From: Myxococcales bacterium
GTDB taxonomy: Bacteria; Myxococcota; Myxococcia; Myxococcales; JAJYLH01
DNA length: 64,000 bases
Reading direction: 5' to 3'
NCBI GenBank assembly: GCA_021787845.1
Contig: JAJYLH010000012.1
Span: 1 to 64,000, forward strand
The translations under genes were made by a program, and so were the position numbers. Of the stretch, positions 26,201 to 33,025 are shown one piece after another. The first letter of the stretch is position 1. Each line of letters starts with the position of its first letter. The notes below the pieces were generated by a model that searched no databases, was not told where the DNA came from, and saw nothing but the letters and a program-made list of their open reading frames with translations.

Positions 26201-26291
26201 GGACTGCGCGAGCGGCACCACCTGCCAGCAGGTCCAGATGGGGTCGAACCCGGACGGAACGCCGAACCTGATGAACCTCTGCGCGCCGTAG
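23271..26291 (+). CDS. Very large Cys-rich repeat lipoprotein
   Basis: 1006 residues. Signal peptide with lipobox ALAGC (Cys 26) and a GAGGAG site before the ATG. Residues 35-520 are about sixteen short disulfide-type repeats of the form CxxDxDCxxGxxCxxxxCVxC (for example CQKDSDCPTGEHCAGGTC). The second half is more irregular and Cys-poor, with segments such as TCVPDASGAKTCRTQCDPYN and a later return of the short motif. This architecture of TIL/EGF-like mini-repeats is common in Myxococcota surface lipoproteins of unknown role. It probably forms a long rod outside the outer membrane, and very many disulfides must be formed on export. A disulfide oxidase homologue lies 3 kb downstream. Confidence 0.8.
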   Translation: MGNLSRTFWRTGSAVAMAIGLALAGCSSGKPTTCGGGAKACGSNADCNGFQCVNGCCGTTPICQKDSDCPTGEHCAGGTCTSSNNGSSCSSNADCASVAGATKCDLITGACVECVNPTDCGTPTKTCTANQCVTVPNACASDTDCAQSTVGPKCDLANHQCVACLGNGDCEIGQVCNSFTCVAANGACSNDTACSGSTPHCDLAQQKCVECIDNSQCTNGEVCVSDACQTSNTGCTDDTSCSGTPATPKCDTTSGKCVACLASADCNDPTMTCQNEACVAAPSGCQNDSGCSAPTPHCDTASAQCVACLQDSDCPSGDACVGNACQPKPAGCTGDGDCATQAGTPKCDTQSGKCVACLTGGDCPASGLCDPTAHTCESGCASDQYCANLAPKCDTTSHVCVACLQTSDCASGKYCKSEKCLSGCATDQDCAQSSAGKKCDTSTNSCVACLADADCAQSASGHKCLTSAHACVACLADSDCPSGDKCANNACVTNTTTDPPCGANDSCQAGTTCVPDASGAKTCRTQCDPYNPGTTCQSGKVCEWIGFDSNNAAAGACVPANGNGGAGATCQQDSDCEANLLCVPVSATVAQCAALCDPSGGTCASGDSCHALPTYYDDTSSTLLSIGVCLASTSTYADACYSDFSLKGGATTPDCGAGMTCGPETLFADPSLVVSMCKYPVGDSAPAAPCTDPATCVSGACLAGPNVCDTSCHWTSDCKRAGLQSNYLCLPYPWIAQSPYTGNVNVSDTGACMPTCVSDATCASGTFCDLTPTFANSYQYASAFYAFCYPQLGDPSGPLKKAGQPCAQDSDCESDFCWTNGTAGATDGYCFGACDASKASTECDPAGGTTCDSAGVGLLLNAGKDGQVGTSDDVYGRAYVCSGVRCESDADCAGFSADSTKARTCAPTLQVNVANTKYPGSFSGSVESVRLTCQPRTGDAQAGTVCTDASTCESGLCMALSSGSTTEYCVGGCKTDADCASGTTCQQVQMGSNPDGTPNLMNLCAP

Positions 26292-26583
26292 CGCGCGTCC
26301 TCGGCGCTCGCCCACTTCGACGGCGGCCGGTCTCGATTCGTCGGGGCCGGCCGTGCCGTTTTCGCCCCGTCCAGAGCGCCAACGCCTCCGTCCGCGGCGG
26401 GGATGGCGCGGCTCGTGCCGTGGGAGGTGGCCTCGCGCCAGTGGGATCGGCATCGCGCGGGCGAGGTGTCGGTCCGGGTGGCCGGCGAGGACGGCCGCGC
26501 TCCCGGGGAGGCGCGCCTCTGGCCTTGTCGTCTGCTCGATGCCCTCGGGGTAGAATCGGCGCTCGCTCGTGGGAGGCAAGGGG

Positions 26584-29211
26584 ATGGCCCGCCGCATCGC
26601 CGGACCGCAACTGCTCACGAAAGCGCTGCTGCTCACCTGCGCGCTCGGCCTGGCCGCGTGCCCGGTGCAGGACGCGCACGTCCCGCTCCCGCCGACGCTC
26701 GACGGCTCGCACGTCACCACCTCGCGCGCGTCGTTCTTCCTGACCGGCGACGCCGAGCCCGGCGCCCGCATCGTGATCACCCGGGTGCCGCTGTTCTCGG
26801 CGCGGGAACAGCCGGGCGCGGTCTACGCCGACCCGTCCGATGCGCGCTTCGGGGTGGAAGTGCCGCTCGTGCCGCGGAGCGAGAACGTCTTCTACGTCTC
26901 GGCGATGGACAGCGCCGGCATCGGCTCGAAGGCGAGCGAGCTCGATGTCGACCAGGTCGCGCCCTCGCCGTCGCGCGTCACCCTCGCGCTCGCCGACGAC
27001 CACCCGGCGATCGCGGCGGATGGCCAGGCGACGTTGAGAGCGCGCGCGACCCTCGAGCTGTCCGACGGCGCTTCCCCCGAGGGGCAGCCCGTCGTCTTCC
27101 ACGTCGCCGGCTACGCTCCCGCCCCGCCCGACATCACCGCGAAGGCCGACGCCCGAGGACGGGCGGTGATCTCGTTCGATGAGCTGACCCGGGTCGGCGC
27201 GGGAACGCTCACCGCGACCGTGCCCGACGGCTCCATCTCGAGCGACCCGCTGCCGTTCGAGGTGCTCGCGGGCCAAGCGGTGAACGCGGCCCTGGTGCTC
27301 GACGCGAACCCGCCGGCCGGTCAGGTGAGCGGCAGCGCTATCACCGTGCCCGAGGATCTCGACGTCACCGCGACGGTGGTGGCGAAAGACGGCGCGGGAA
27401 ACCTGGTCCAGCCAGGCTGGAGCCTTTCCGTCGTACCCGAGGCCCTGGTCGCCGGCGGCGTCGTGCGGTTCGAGAGCCCCGGCTCGTACACGGTGACCGC
27501 CCGCGTCGACGGCGCGCCGCAGAACCCGCCCTTGACCGCGACCGCGACGGTCACCGTCTCGCCGAGCGGCGAGTCCCTGCCGAGCACGCTTTCCGTGTCG
27601 ATGCCGGGTCCGGCGACGAGCGGAGTGCCGCTGCCCTACCGCCTGGCGGTAGCGGATGAGCTCGGCGACCGCATCGATGCGCCGGTGCCCACCGTCAGCC
27701 TCTCTGACTCCCGCGGGACGTTCTCGACCGCGAGCTCGACCGTCACCTTCGTCACGGCGGGGTGGCAGACCGCGACCTTCCAAGTGACCCTCGGGAGCCA
27801 GCGCTTGACGGCGAAGGCGTCGGTCTTCGTGCGGCCGGGACCGGTGAGCGCGCTCGCCCTCGAGCTCGCAGGGATAGCGGCACCGCTGTCGGGCCCCCGC
27901 ATCACGCAACCGGGCGAGGTCGATGCGGTCACGTGGAGCGCGCAGGACGCGGCCGGCAACGCCGTGCCCGACACGCCGGTGGTGCTCTCGGCCGACTCGC
28001 CGGTGTCGGTGTTCGGCAGCTCCCTCACGGCGCCGGACGCGCCGGGTACCTACGCGGTCGTCGCCCAGGTTCCCGCCACCCGGGTCGAGGCCGTCGCCGC
28101 GATGACCGTGCAGCCGCAACCGCCGGCGTCGCTCTCGCTGTCGTGCCCGCTTCAGGCGGTCGCGGGCGAGCCCATCCTCTGCCACCCGACGATCACCGAC
28201 GCGAACGGGCTGCCGGTCGCGGGCACCGTCGGCTACAAGTTCGAGCCCCCCGGCGGGGCGGGCGCGGTCGGTTCCGACCTGATTCTCACCGTCGCCGGGA
28301 CCGTGGTCGTCACCGCGACCGTGTCCGGGTCCTCCGTCTCGGCGTCGACCGCGGTCACGGTGCGGCCCGCACCTGCCGCCGAGCTGAAGCTCTCCATCTG
28401 GCCGGGAGCGGTCTCGGTCGGCCAGACGGCGGAAGCGAGGACCGTGGTCGCCGACGCGTTCGGCAACCCGCTCCCGGTGGCGACGGAAATCTCCACCGGG
28501 GCCCCGGGCGCCATCGTCGGCGGCGGCCTGCTGTCGAACCTGACGTCGTCCGGGCTCTTCCAGGTCTTCGCGGTGACCCCGCCGGGCGTTCCCGCGTTGT
28601 CGGCGACCGGGTACCTGCGGGTGACGGCCGGTCCGGCGAGGAGCGTGGTGCTCGATGTCTCGCCCCTCGACACCGCTGCCGGTGAGCCGATGACCGTCTC
28701 GGCGACGGCCCTCGATGCGAGCGGCAATCCGACCGCGGACCGTCCGGCGATCACCGTCGATGGTCGGGCGCCGGACGACATCCACGCGACGCTCGCCGGG
28801 GCCGCGCTGACCTTGTTCGATCCCGGCCCCCACCTCGTCGCCGCGACGACCGGCGACGCCGCCGCCTCCCAAATCGTGCTCGTCCATCCGGCGGCCGACC
28901 TGACGCCGCCCGAGGTGAGCGTCGCCCTCGACGCCGCTTCCTACGCACCGGGAAGCACGGTGACGGTAACCGTGACCGCGCGCGACGACCGCGCGCTCCA
29001 GGGCGCGCGCGTCCACGTGTCGGGCACCGCCTTGAGCCTTCCGTTCGACCAGATCGTGGCGGCGCCGATGCCGCCGTCGCCGGAGCTGTCCAGCTCCGCC
29101 TCCTTCACGCTTCCCGCCAGTGCCGTCGGTCAGCTCACGGTCGAGGCCTCCGCCGTCGACACCTCCGGGAACTCGGCCGACGCCCTCCCGGTGACCGCGA
29201 CCGTCCCCTGA
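26584..29211 (+). CDS. Ig-like repeat lipoprotein
   Basis: 875 residues from ATG 26584, with GGGAGGCAAGGGG just upstream; a GTG at 26569 lies inside that site. Lipobox LGLAAC (Cys 26). The rest is about eight Ig-like segments of roughly 90-100 residues with repeated wording (TYAVVAQVPATRVEAVAAMT, VVVTATVSGSSVSASTAVTV, and a last YAPGSTVTVTVTARDDRALQ), the style of Big or cadherin-like domains. Only the signal-peptide Cys residues and one later pair are seen, unlike the Cys-rich neighbour. Probably a surface stalk or adhesin. TAGAAT about 35 bases upstream could be a -10 element, but no -35 fits well. Confidence 0.75.
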   Translation: MARRIAGPQLLTKALLLTCALGLAACPVQDAHVPLPPTLDGSHVTTSRASFFLTGDAEPGARIVITRVPLFSAREQPGAVYADPSDARFGVEVPLVPRSENVFYVSAMDSAGIGSKASELDVDQVAPSPSRVTLALADDHPAIAADGQATLRARATLELSDGASPEGQPVVFHVAGYAPAPPDITAKADARGRAVISFDELTRVGAGTLTATVPDGSISSDPLPFEVLAGQAVNAALVLDANPPAGQVSGSAITVPEDLDVTATVVAKDGAGNLVQPGWSLSVVPEALVAGGVVRFESPGSYTVTARVDGAPQNPPLTATATVTVSPSGESLPSTLSVSMPGPATSGVPLPYRLAVADELGDRIDAPVPTVSLSDSRGTFSTASSTVTFVTAGWQTATFQVTLGSQRLTAKASVFVRPGPVSALALELAGIAAPLSGPRITQPGEVDAVTWSAQDAAGNAVPDTPVVLSADSPVSVFGSSLTAPDAPGTYAVVAQVPATRVEAVAAMTVQPQPPASLSLSCPLQAVAGEPILCHPTITDANGLPVAGTVGYKFEPPGGAGAVGSDLILTVAGTVVVTATVSGSSVSASTAVTVRPAPAAELKLSIWPGAVSVGQTAEARTVVADAFGNPLPVATEISTGAPGAIVGGGLLSNLTSSGLFQVFAVTPPGVPALSATGYLRVTAGPARSVVLDVSPLDTAAGEPMTVSATALDASGNPTADRPAITVDGRAPDDIHATLAGAALTLFDPGPHLVAATTGDAAASQIVLVHPAADLTPPEVSVALDAASYAPGSTVTVTVTARDDRALQGARVHVSGTALSLPFDQIVAAPMPPSPELSSSASFTLPASAVGQLTVEASAVDTSGNSADALPVTATVP

Positions 29212-29333
29212 CGGAGCTTCGAGGGCGGGCGGCCGCCTTCTGGATTCCCCGCGGGAATGCGACATCCGGGCACGCTGTTCTGCGCGCCCGGACGGAAGCG
29301 GCCGTCTCTCAGGAGGGGATGAGCGTTCGGCGC

Positions 29334-29362
29334 TTGCCCTTCCGGAACGAAGCTGCTATCAA
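29334..29362 (+). promoter_or_regulatory. Possible promoter for the triple DsbA gene
   Basis: TTGCCC, 17 bases, TATCAA. It would start transcription near 29369, about 160 bases before the ATG at 29532. Nothing else was noted in the 320-bp gap 29212-29531. Confidence 0.4.
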
Positions 29363-29531
29363 GCGCACCTTTTCGAGGTCGGAGCGCGCGAGCTTCCGGC
29401 CTCGACGAAGCGCACACCGGAGGGCGATGCGCCCGACGGTGATCTGACGGTGGCCGTCTCTCGCCGAGGCGTCCGCGACGTTTCTCAACGGAGGTCCCCC
29501 CGCGGCGGTGGGCCCCAAGGAAGGACCGGAG

Positions 29532-31535
29532 ATGAAGAACGGTAATCTGCTCATCGCCCTGATCGTCGGCGGGGTGATCGGTTTCGTCATCGGCAAGGCG
29601 ACGACGACGAAGTCCGCTCCGTCGGCGGACAGCACCGCTCCCGCTGTCATCGCGAAGGCCGCTCCCGCCCCGGCCCAGCAGGCGGAAGGCCCGAACACGG
29701 TCTACGCGGTGCCGGTCACCGCCAGCGACAACATCCGGGGGCCCGCCACCGCGAAGGTGACGATGGTCGAGTGGTCGGACTTCCAGTGCCCGTTCTGCGG
29801 CCGGGCCGAGGGAACGCTGAAGCAGATCTTCGCGACCTACGGCGACAAGGTGCGGCTCGTCTTCAAGCAGTACCCGCTGCCGTTCCATCAGTACGCGGGC
29901 GAGGCCGCCGAGGCGTCGCTCGCCGCCGCCGCCCAGGGCAAGTTCTGGCCGATGCATGACGCGATGTACGCGAACCAGCAGCACCTGACCCGGGCGGACC
30001 TCGACAACTACGCGAAGGAGGTCGGCCTCGACGTGACCCGGTTCGACGCTGAGCTCAACAGCCACCAGTACAAGGCGCAAGTGCTGCGGGAAGAGGCGCA
30101 GGGCACCAACTTCGGGGTGCACGGGACGCCGACGTTCTTCGTCAACGGCCACAAGCTGGTCGGCGCGCAGCCGTTCTCGGCGTTCAAGACGGTGATCGAT
30201 CAGCAGATTGCACAGGCGGAGCAGCTCTCGGCCCGCGGGGTGCCGGCGACGCAGCTCTACGCCGAGATGACCAAGAACGGCGCGACCCACGCGCTCGCGC
30301 CCGCTCCGAGCCCCAACCGGCCGCCGCCGCCCGCGCCGGGCTCGCAGGTGCAGGACGTGACCGACCTGTCCGGTCCGACGCGCGGAGCAGCCAACGCCAA
30401 GGTGACCATCGTCGAGTGGTCGGATTTCCAGTGCCCGTTCTGCGGCCGGGCCGAGCCGGTGCTGAAGCAGATTTTCGACACCTACGGCAAGGACGTGCGG
30501 CTCGTCTGGAAGAACCAGCCGCTGCCGTTCCATCCGCACGCGATGCCGGCGGCGACCGCGGCGATGGCCGTCTACCGGCAGGGCAACGCGAAGTTCTGGA
30601 AGATGCACGACGAGATCTTCGCCGACCAGGGCTCGGAGGCGACCACCCCGGACGCGCCCGTCTTCCAGAAGTGGGCGCAGGAGGCCGGCGCCAACGTGAC
30701 CGCGTGGAAGGCCGAGCTCCAGGACCCGAAGGTGGTGGGAAAGATTCATACCGACATGGTCTACGGACGGAAGTTCGGCGCGAACGGGACGCCCACCTTC
30801 TTCATCGACGGGCGGGAGATTCCGGGCGCGATGCCCTTCCCGATGTTCAAGACGATCATCGACGACGAGTTGAAGAAGGCGGACGCGTTGCTCGCCAAGG
30901 GCGTCAGCCGGCATGATCTGTACGCGAAGCTGCTCCAGGAGAACCTGGCGAACGCGCCGAAGGCGCCGCTCGCGCCCCCATCGGCGGCGCTGCCGACGGA
31001 CAACGGCGCTCCCGTCAAGGTCGCGATCGGCGACTCTCCGGTGCGCGGCAACCCGCGCGCGCCGGTCACCATCGTCACCTTCTCCGACTACCAGTGCCCG
31101 TTCTGCAGCCGGGCGGAGCCGACGGTGCAGGAGGTCCTGCAGAAGTACGGGCGGAAGGTGAAGTTCGTGTTCAAGAACTATCCGCTCCCGTTCCATCCGT
31201 ACGCGATGGGCGCGGCCGAGGCCGCCGAAGCCGCGGGCGAGCAGGGCAAGTACTGGCAGATGCACGACCTGCTCTTCAAGAACAACACGGCGCTGACGGT
31301 GGACGACCTCGACAAGTACGCGAGCGAGATCGGGCTGAACGTGACGAAGTTCAAGGCCGCGATGGATTCGCCGCAGGTCAAGGCGGCCATCTCCCAGGAC
31401 CAGGCCCAGGGCAGCTCGGTGGGCGTCGACGGGACGCCGACCTTCTTCATCAACGGCCACAAGCTGGTCGGAGCGCAGCCCCTCGAGGCGTTCACCGCGC
31501 TCATCGACAAGGAGCTGGCCAAGAAGAAGGGCTAG
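29532..31535 (+). CDS. Membrane-anchored protein with three DsbA-like thioredoxin domains
   Basis: 667 residues from an ATG with AAGGACCGGAG directly upstream. An N-terminal anchor (LLIALIVGGVIGFVIG) is followed by three DsbA/Thioredoxin_4 domains at roughly 65-245, 275-450 and 485-665. Each has the active site CPFC in nearly the same context (WSDFQCPFCGRAE, WSDFQCPFCGRAE, FSDYQCPFCSRAE) and the cis-Pro motif GTPTFF(V/I). They are joined by Pro/Ala-rich linkers. Such proteins oxidise or isomerise disulfides in exported proteins. Single-domain forms are usual, and a tandem triple is rare in my experience. With the huge Cys-rich lipoproteins in this window, a role in their folding is a reasonable inference. 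A terminator-like hairpin follows. Confidence 0.9.
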   Translation: MKNGNLLIALIVGGVIGFVIGKATTTKSAPSADSTAPAVIAKAAPAPAQQAEGPNTVYAVPVTASDNIRGPATAKVTMVEWSDFQCPFCGRAEGTLKQIFATYGDKVRLVFKQYPLPFHQYAGEAAEASLAAAAQGKFWPMHDAMYANQQHLTRADLDNYAKEVGLDVTRFDAELNSHQYKAQVLREEAQGTNFGVHGTPTFFVNGHKLVGAQPFSAFKTVIDQQIAQAEQLSARGVPATQLYAEMTKNGATHALAPAPSPNRPPPPAPGSQVQDVTDLSGPTRGAANAKVTIVEWSDFQCPFCGRAEPVLKQIFDTYGKDVRLVWKNQPLPFHPHAMPAATAAMAVYRQGNAKFWKMHDEIFADQGSEATTPDAPVFQKWAQEAGANVTAWKAELQDPKVVGKIHTDMVYGRKFGANGTPTFFIDGREIPGAMPFPMFKTIIDDELKKADALLAKGVSRHDLYAKLLQENLANAPKAPLAPPSAALPTDNGAPVKVAIGDSPVRGNPRAPVTIVTFSDYQCPFCSRAEPTVQEVLQKYGRKVKFVFKNYPLPFHPYAMGAAEAAEAAGEQGKYWQMHDLLFKNNTALTVDDLDKYASEIGLNVTKFKAAMDSPQVKAAISQDQAQGSSVGVDGTPTFFINGHKLVGAQPLEAFTALIDKELAKKKG

Positions 31536-31562
31536 AGCGCTTCTGCTGGACGATTGGACGGG

Positions 31563-31593
31563 AGGCCCGTTCCGGCGCTGCCGGGGCGGGCCT
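31563..31593 (+). terminator. Terminator-like hairpin after the triple DsbA gene
   Basis: AGGCCCG and CGGGCCT form a 7-bp stem around a 17-base loop that itself contains CCGG/CCGG. It begins 28 bases after the stop. The following TTCGCGTTCGG is only weakly U-rich. Confidence 0.45.
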
Positions 31594-31732
31594 TCGCGTT
31601 CGGACGGTACAAGCACATCAGGGGCCGAAAGAGATCCCATCGGAGCGCCGGATGTCCCTTCCGCAACTGGGGTTTCGGGCGTCTCGGGCGAAGAGCCGTG
31701 GGCTCCTGCGAGCGCGAGGCTCTTCGTCGAAT

Positions 31733-31847
31733 CCGGGGAAGCGACAGGAGCCGGGCACATCGATGCCCGGAAAGAGCAGTGCCTTCTCGCCGCACCGGAA
31801 GGGTCGCTGCGCGTCTTCGCTCCGTGCCCGGATCCTGTCGCTCCCCG
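31733..31847. repeat. Long imperfect inverted repeat in a convergent gap
   Basis: Arms 31733-31758 and 31824-31847 are inverted copies with two or three differences (both contain GCGACAGGA and GGGCAC). A smaller perfect palindrome, CCGGGCA...TGCCCGG, sits inside at 31751-31770. The stretch 31536-31986 lies between two convergent transcription units and has no gene. It could be a mobile palindromic element or a structured RNA. Confidence 0.5.
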
Positions 31848-31918
31848 CATCGGATGGTGACGGCACTTCCGCGCCCGGGCTCCGCCACGCGGCCTTCCCT
31901 GGTCTCGGCGAAGAGCCG

Positions 31919-31959
31919 AAAAACGAATCGAGGCAGCGCCCGGGAAGGGAGCTGCCTCG
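31919..31959 (-). terminator. Rho-independent terminator of rplM-rpsI
   Basis: On the minus strand the 9-bp stem CGAGGCAGC/GCTGCCTCG is followed by ATTCGTTTTT. It lies 27 bases past the rpsI stop. This is the clearest intrinsic terminator in the window. Confidence 0.8.
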
Positions 31960-31986
31960 GTGTCGGAAGGCGGGAGCGCTTCTCGC

Positions 31987-32388
31987 TCAGCGCTTGGAGA
32001 ACTGGAACCGGCGGCGGGCGCCCGGCTGGCCGTACTTCTTGCGCTCGACCTCGCGGGCGTCGCGGGTGAGCATCCCGGCCTTCTTCAACGGCGGGCGCAG
32101 CTCGGGGTTGTACTCGGCGAGCGCCCGGGCGATGCCGTGGCGGATGGCGCCCGACTGGCCGGAGAGCCCGCCACCCTCGACGTTGATCGCGAGGTCGACC
32201 TTGTCCTTCATCTCGACCAGCTCGAGCGGCTGCATCAGGACCATCTTCGCCACGTCGCGGCCGCCGAAGTACTGGTCGAGCGTGCGGCCGTTGATGGTGA
32301 AGGCGCCGGTTCCCGCCTTGAGGCGGACGCGAGCGACAGCCTGCTTGCGCCGGCCGGTGGCCCAGTTCTCGTTGCGGACGGTGGCCAT
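31987..32388 (-). CDS. rpsI: 30S ribosomal protein S9
   Basis: 133 residues. The start [21 protein letters not shown] and the basic end ([10 protein letters not shown]) are diagnostic for S9; the C-terminal SKR tail contacts tRNA in the ribosomal P site. Other landmarks are [28 protein letters not shown] and the AGMLTRD block. The ATG at 32388 was chosen because all family members begin here; codons just upstream are open but carry no conserved sequence. Second gene of the rplM-rpsI operon, 62 bp after rplM, followed by a strong terminator. Confidence 0.97.
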   Translation of the reverse strand: MATVRNENWATGRRKQAVARVRLKAGTGAFTINGRTLDQYFGGRDVAKMVLMQPLELVEMKDKVDLAINVEGGGLSGQSGAIRHGIARALAEYNPELRPPLKKAGMLTRDAREVERKKYGQPGARRRFQFSKR

Positions 32389-32450
32389 GTTCTCGTGCAC
32401 CCTTCGCCGGCGCGCCCAGCCAAGCGGCAGCCGCGCCGGTCTCCTAGAGC

Positions 32451-32888
32451 CTAGTAGGTCAGCTTGAGCGGTTCCGGCTTCTGCGCCGCGTGCGGATGGC
32501 TGGGCCCGGCGTAGACCTTGAGCTTGGTCATGATCTGCCGGCCGAGCGGGCTGCGGCGAATCATCCGGCGGACGGCGTCCTCGACGAGCTGGGTCGGATG
32601 GCGCTCCATCACCATGCGGGCGTTGAACGAGTGCAGCCCTCCCGGATAGCGGGAGTGGTGGCGGTACATCTTGTCGTCCCACTTCTTCCCGGTCAACCGC
32701 ACCTTTCCCGCGTTGACGACGATGACGAAGTCGCCGGTGTCGGCGTGGGGCGTGAAGGTCGGCTTGTTCTTGCCGCGCAGGATGAGGGCAATCTGGCTGG
32801 CGGCGCGGCCGAGGACCAGGTCCTTCACGTCCACCACGTACCAGCGCCGCTGGGTCTTCTCTGCGCTGAAGCTGGGCGTCGTCTGCAT
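32451..32888 (-). CDS. rplM: 50S ribosomal protein L13
   Basis: 145 residues, the usual length. Landmarks: [20 protein letters not shown] at the N-terminus, a [33 protein letters not shown]-like core, and the [19 protein letters not shown] end. L13 binds 23S rRNA early in 50S assembly. An AAAAGGG site touches the ATG. First gene of the operon; a near-consensus promoter lies 83-111 bp upstream, leaving a leader of about 75 nt. Confidence 0.97.
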   Translation of the reverse strand: MQTTPSFSAEKTQRRWYVVDVKDLVLGRAASQIALILRGKNKPTFTPHADTGDFVIVVNAGKVRLTGKKWDDKMYRHHSRYPGGLHSFNARMVMERHPTQLVEDAVRRMIRRSPLGRQIMTKLKVYAGPSHPHAAQKPEPLKLTY

Positions 32889-32970
32889 CCCTTTTCTAGC
32901 TCCATCCTGCCGAAAAAGCGGTCGCGCTCTCTAAAAGACGGGCCGAGCAGGCGCCCGAAAAGAGCCGCGC

Positions 32971-32999
32971 TCTATACCGGCGGCCGCGCGCCGTGTCAA
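32971..32999 (-). promoter_or_regulatory. Promoter of rplM-rpsI
   Basis: On the minus strand TTGACA, 17 bases, TATAGA: a near-perfect sigma70-type promoter. It lies between pheT (ends 33026) and rplM (starts 32888), in the orientation that reads rplM. Confidence 0.85.
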
Positions 33000-33025
33000 G
33001 AGCGCGAAAACCCTGGCCAGCCACT

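Noticed and set aside
22965-26780. A 1271-codon open frame on the minus strand
   Set aside because: It is antisense to the Cys-rich lipoprotein gene. Its translation is Ala/Arg/Gly/Val-rich without motifs, while the plus frame has a signal peptide, lipobox and repeats.
26035-29265. A 1076-codon open frame on the minus strand
   Set aside because: Antisense shadow of the Ig-repeat lipoprotein and part of its neighbour; composition dominated by Arg, Gly and Ala with no domain.
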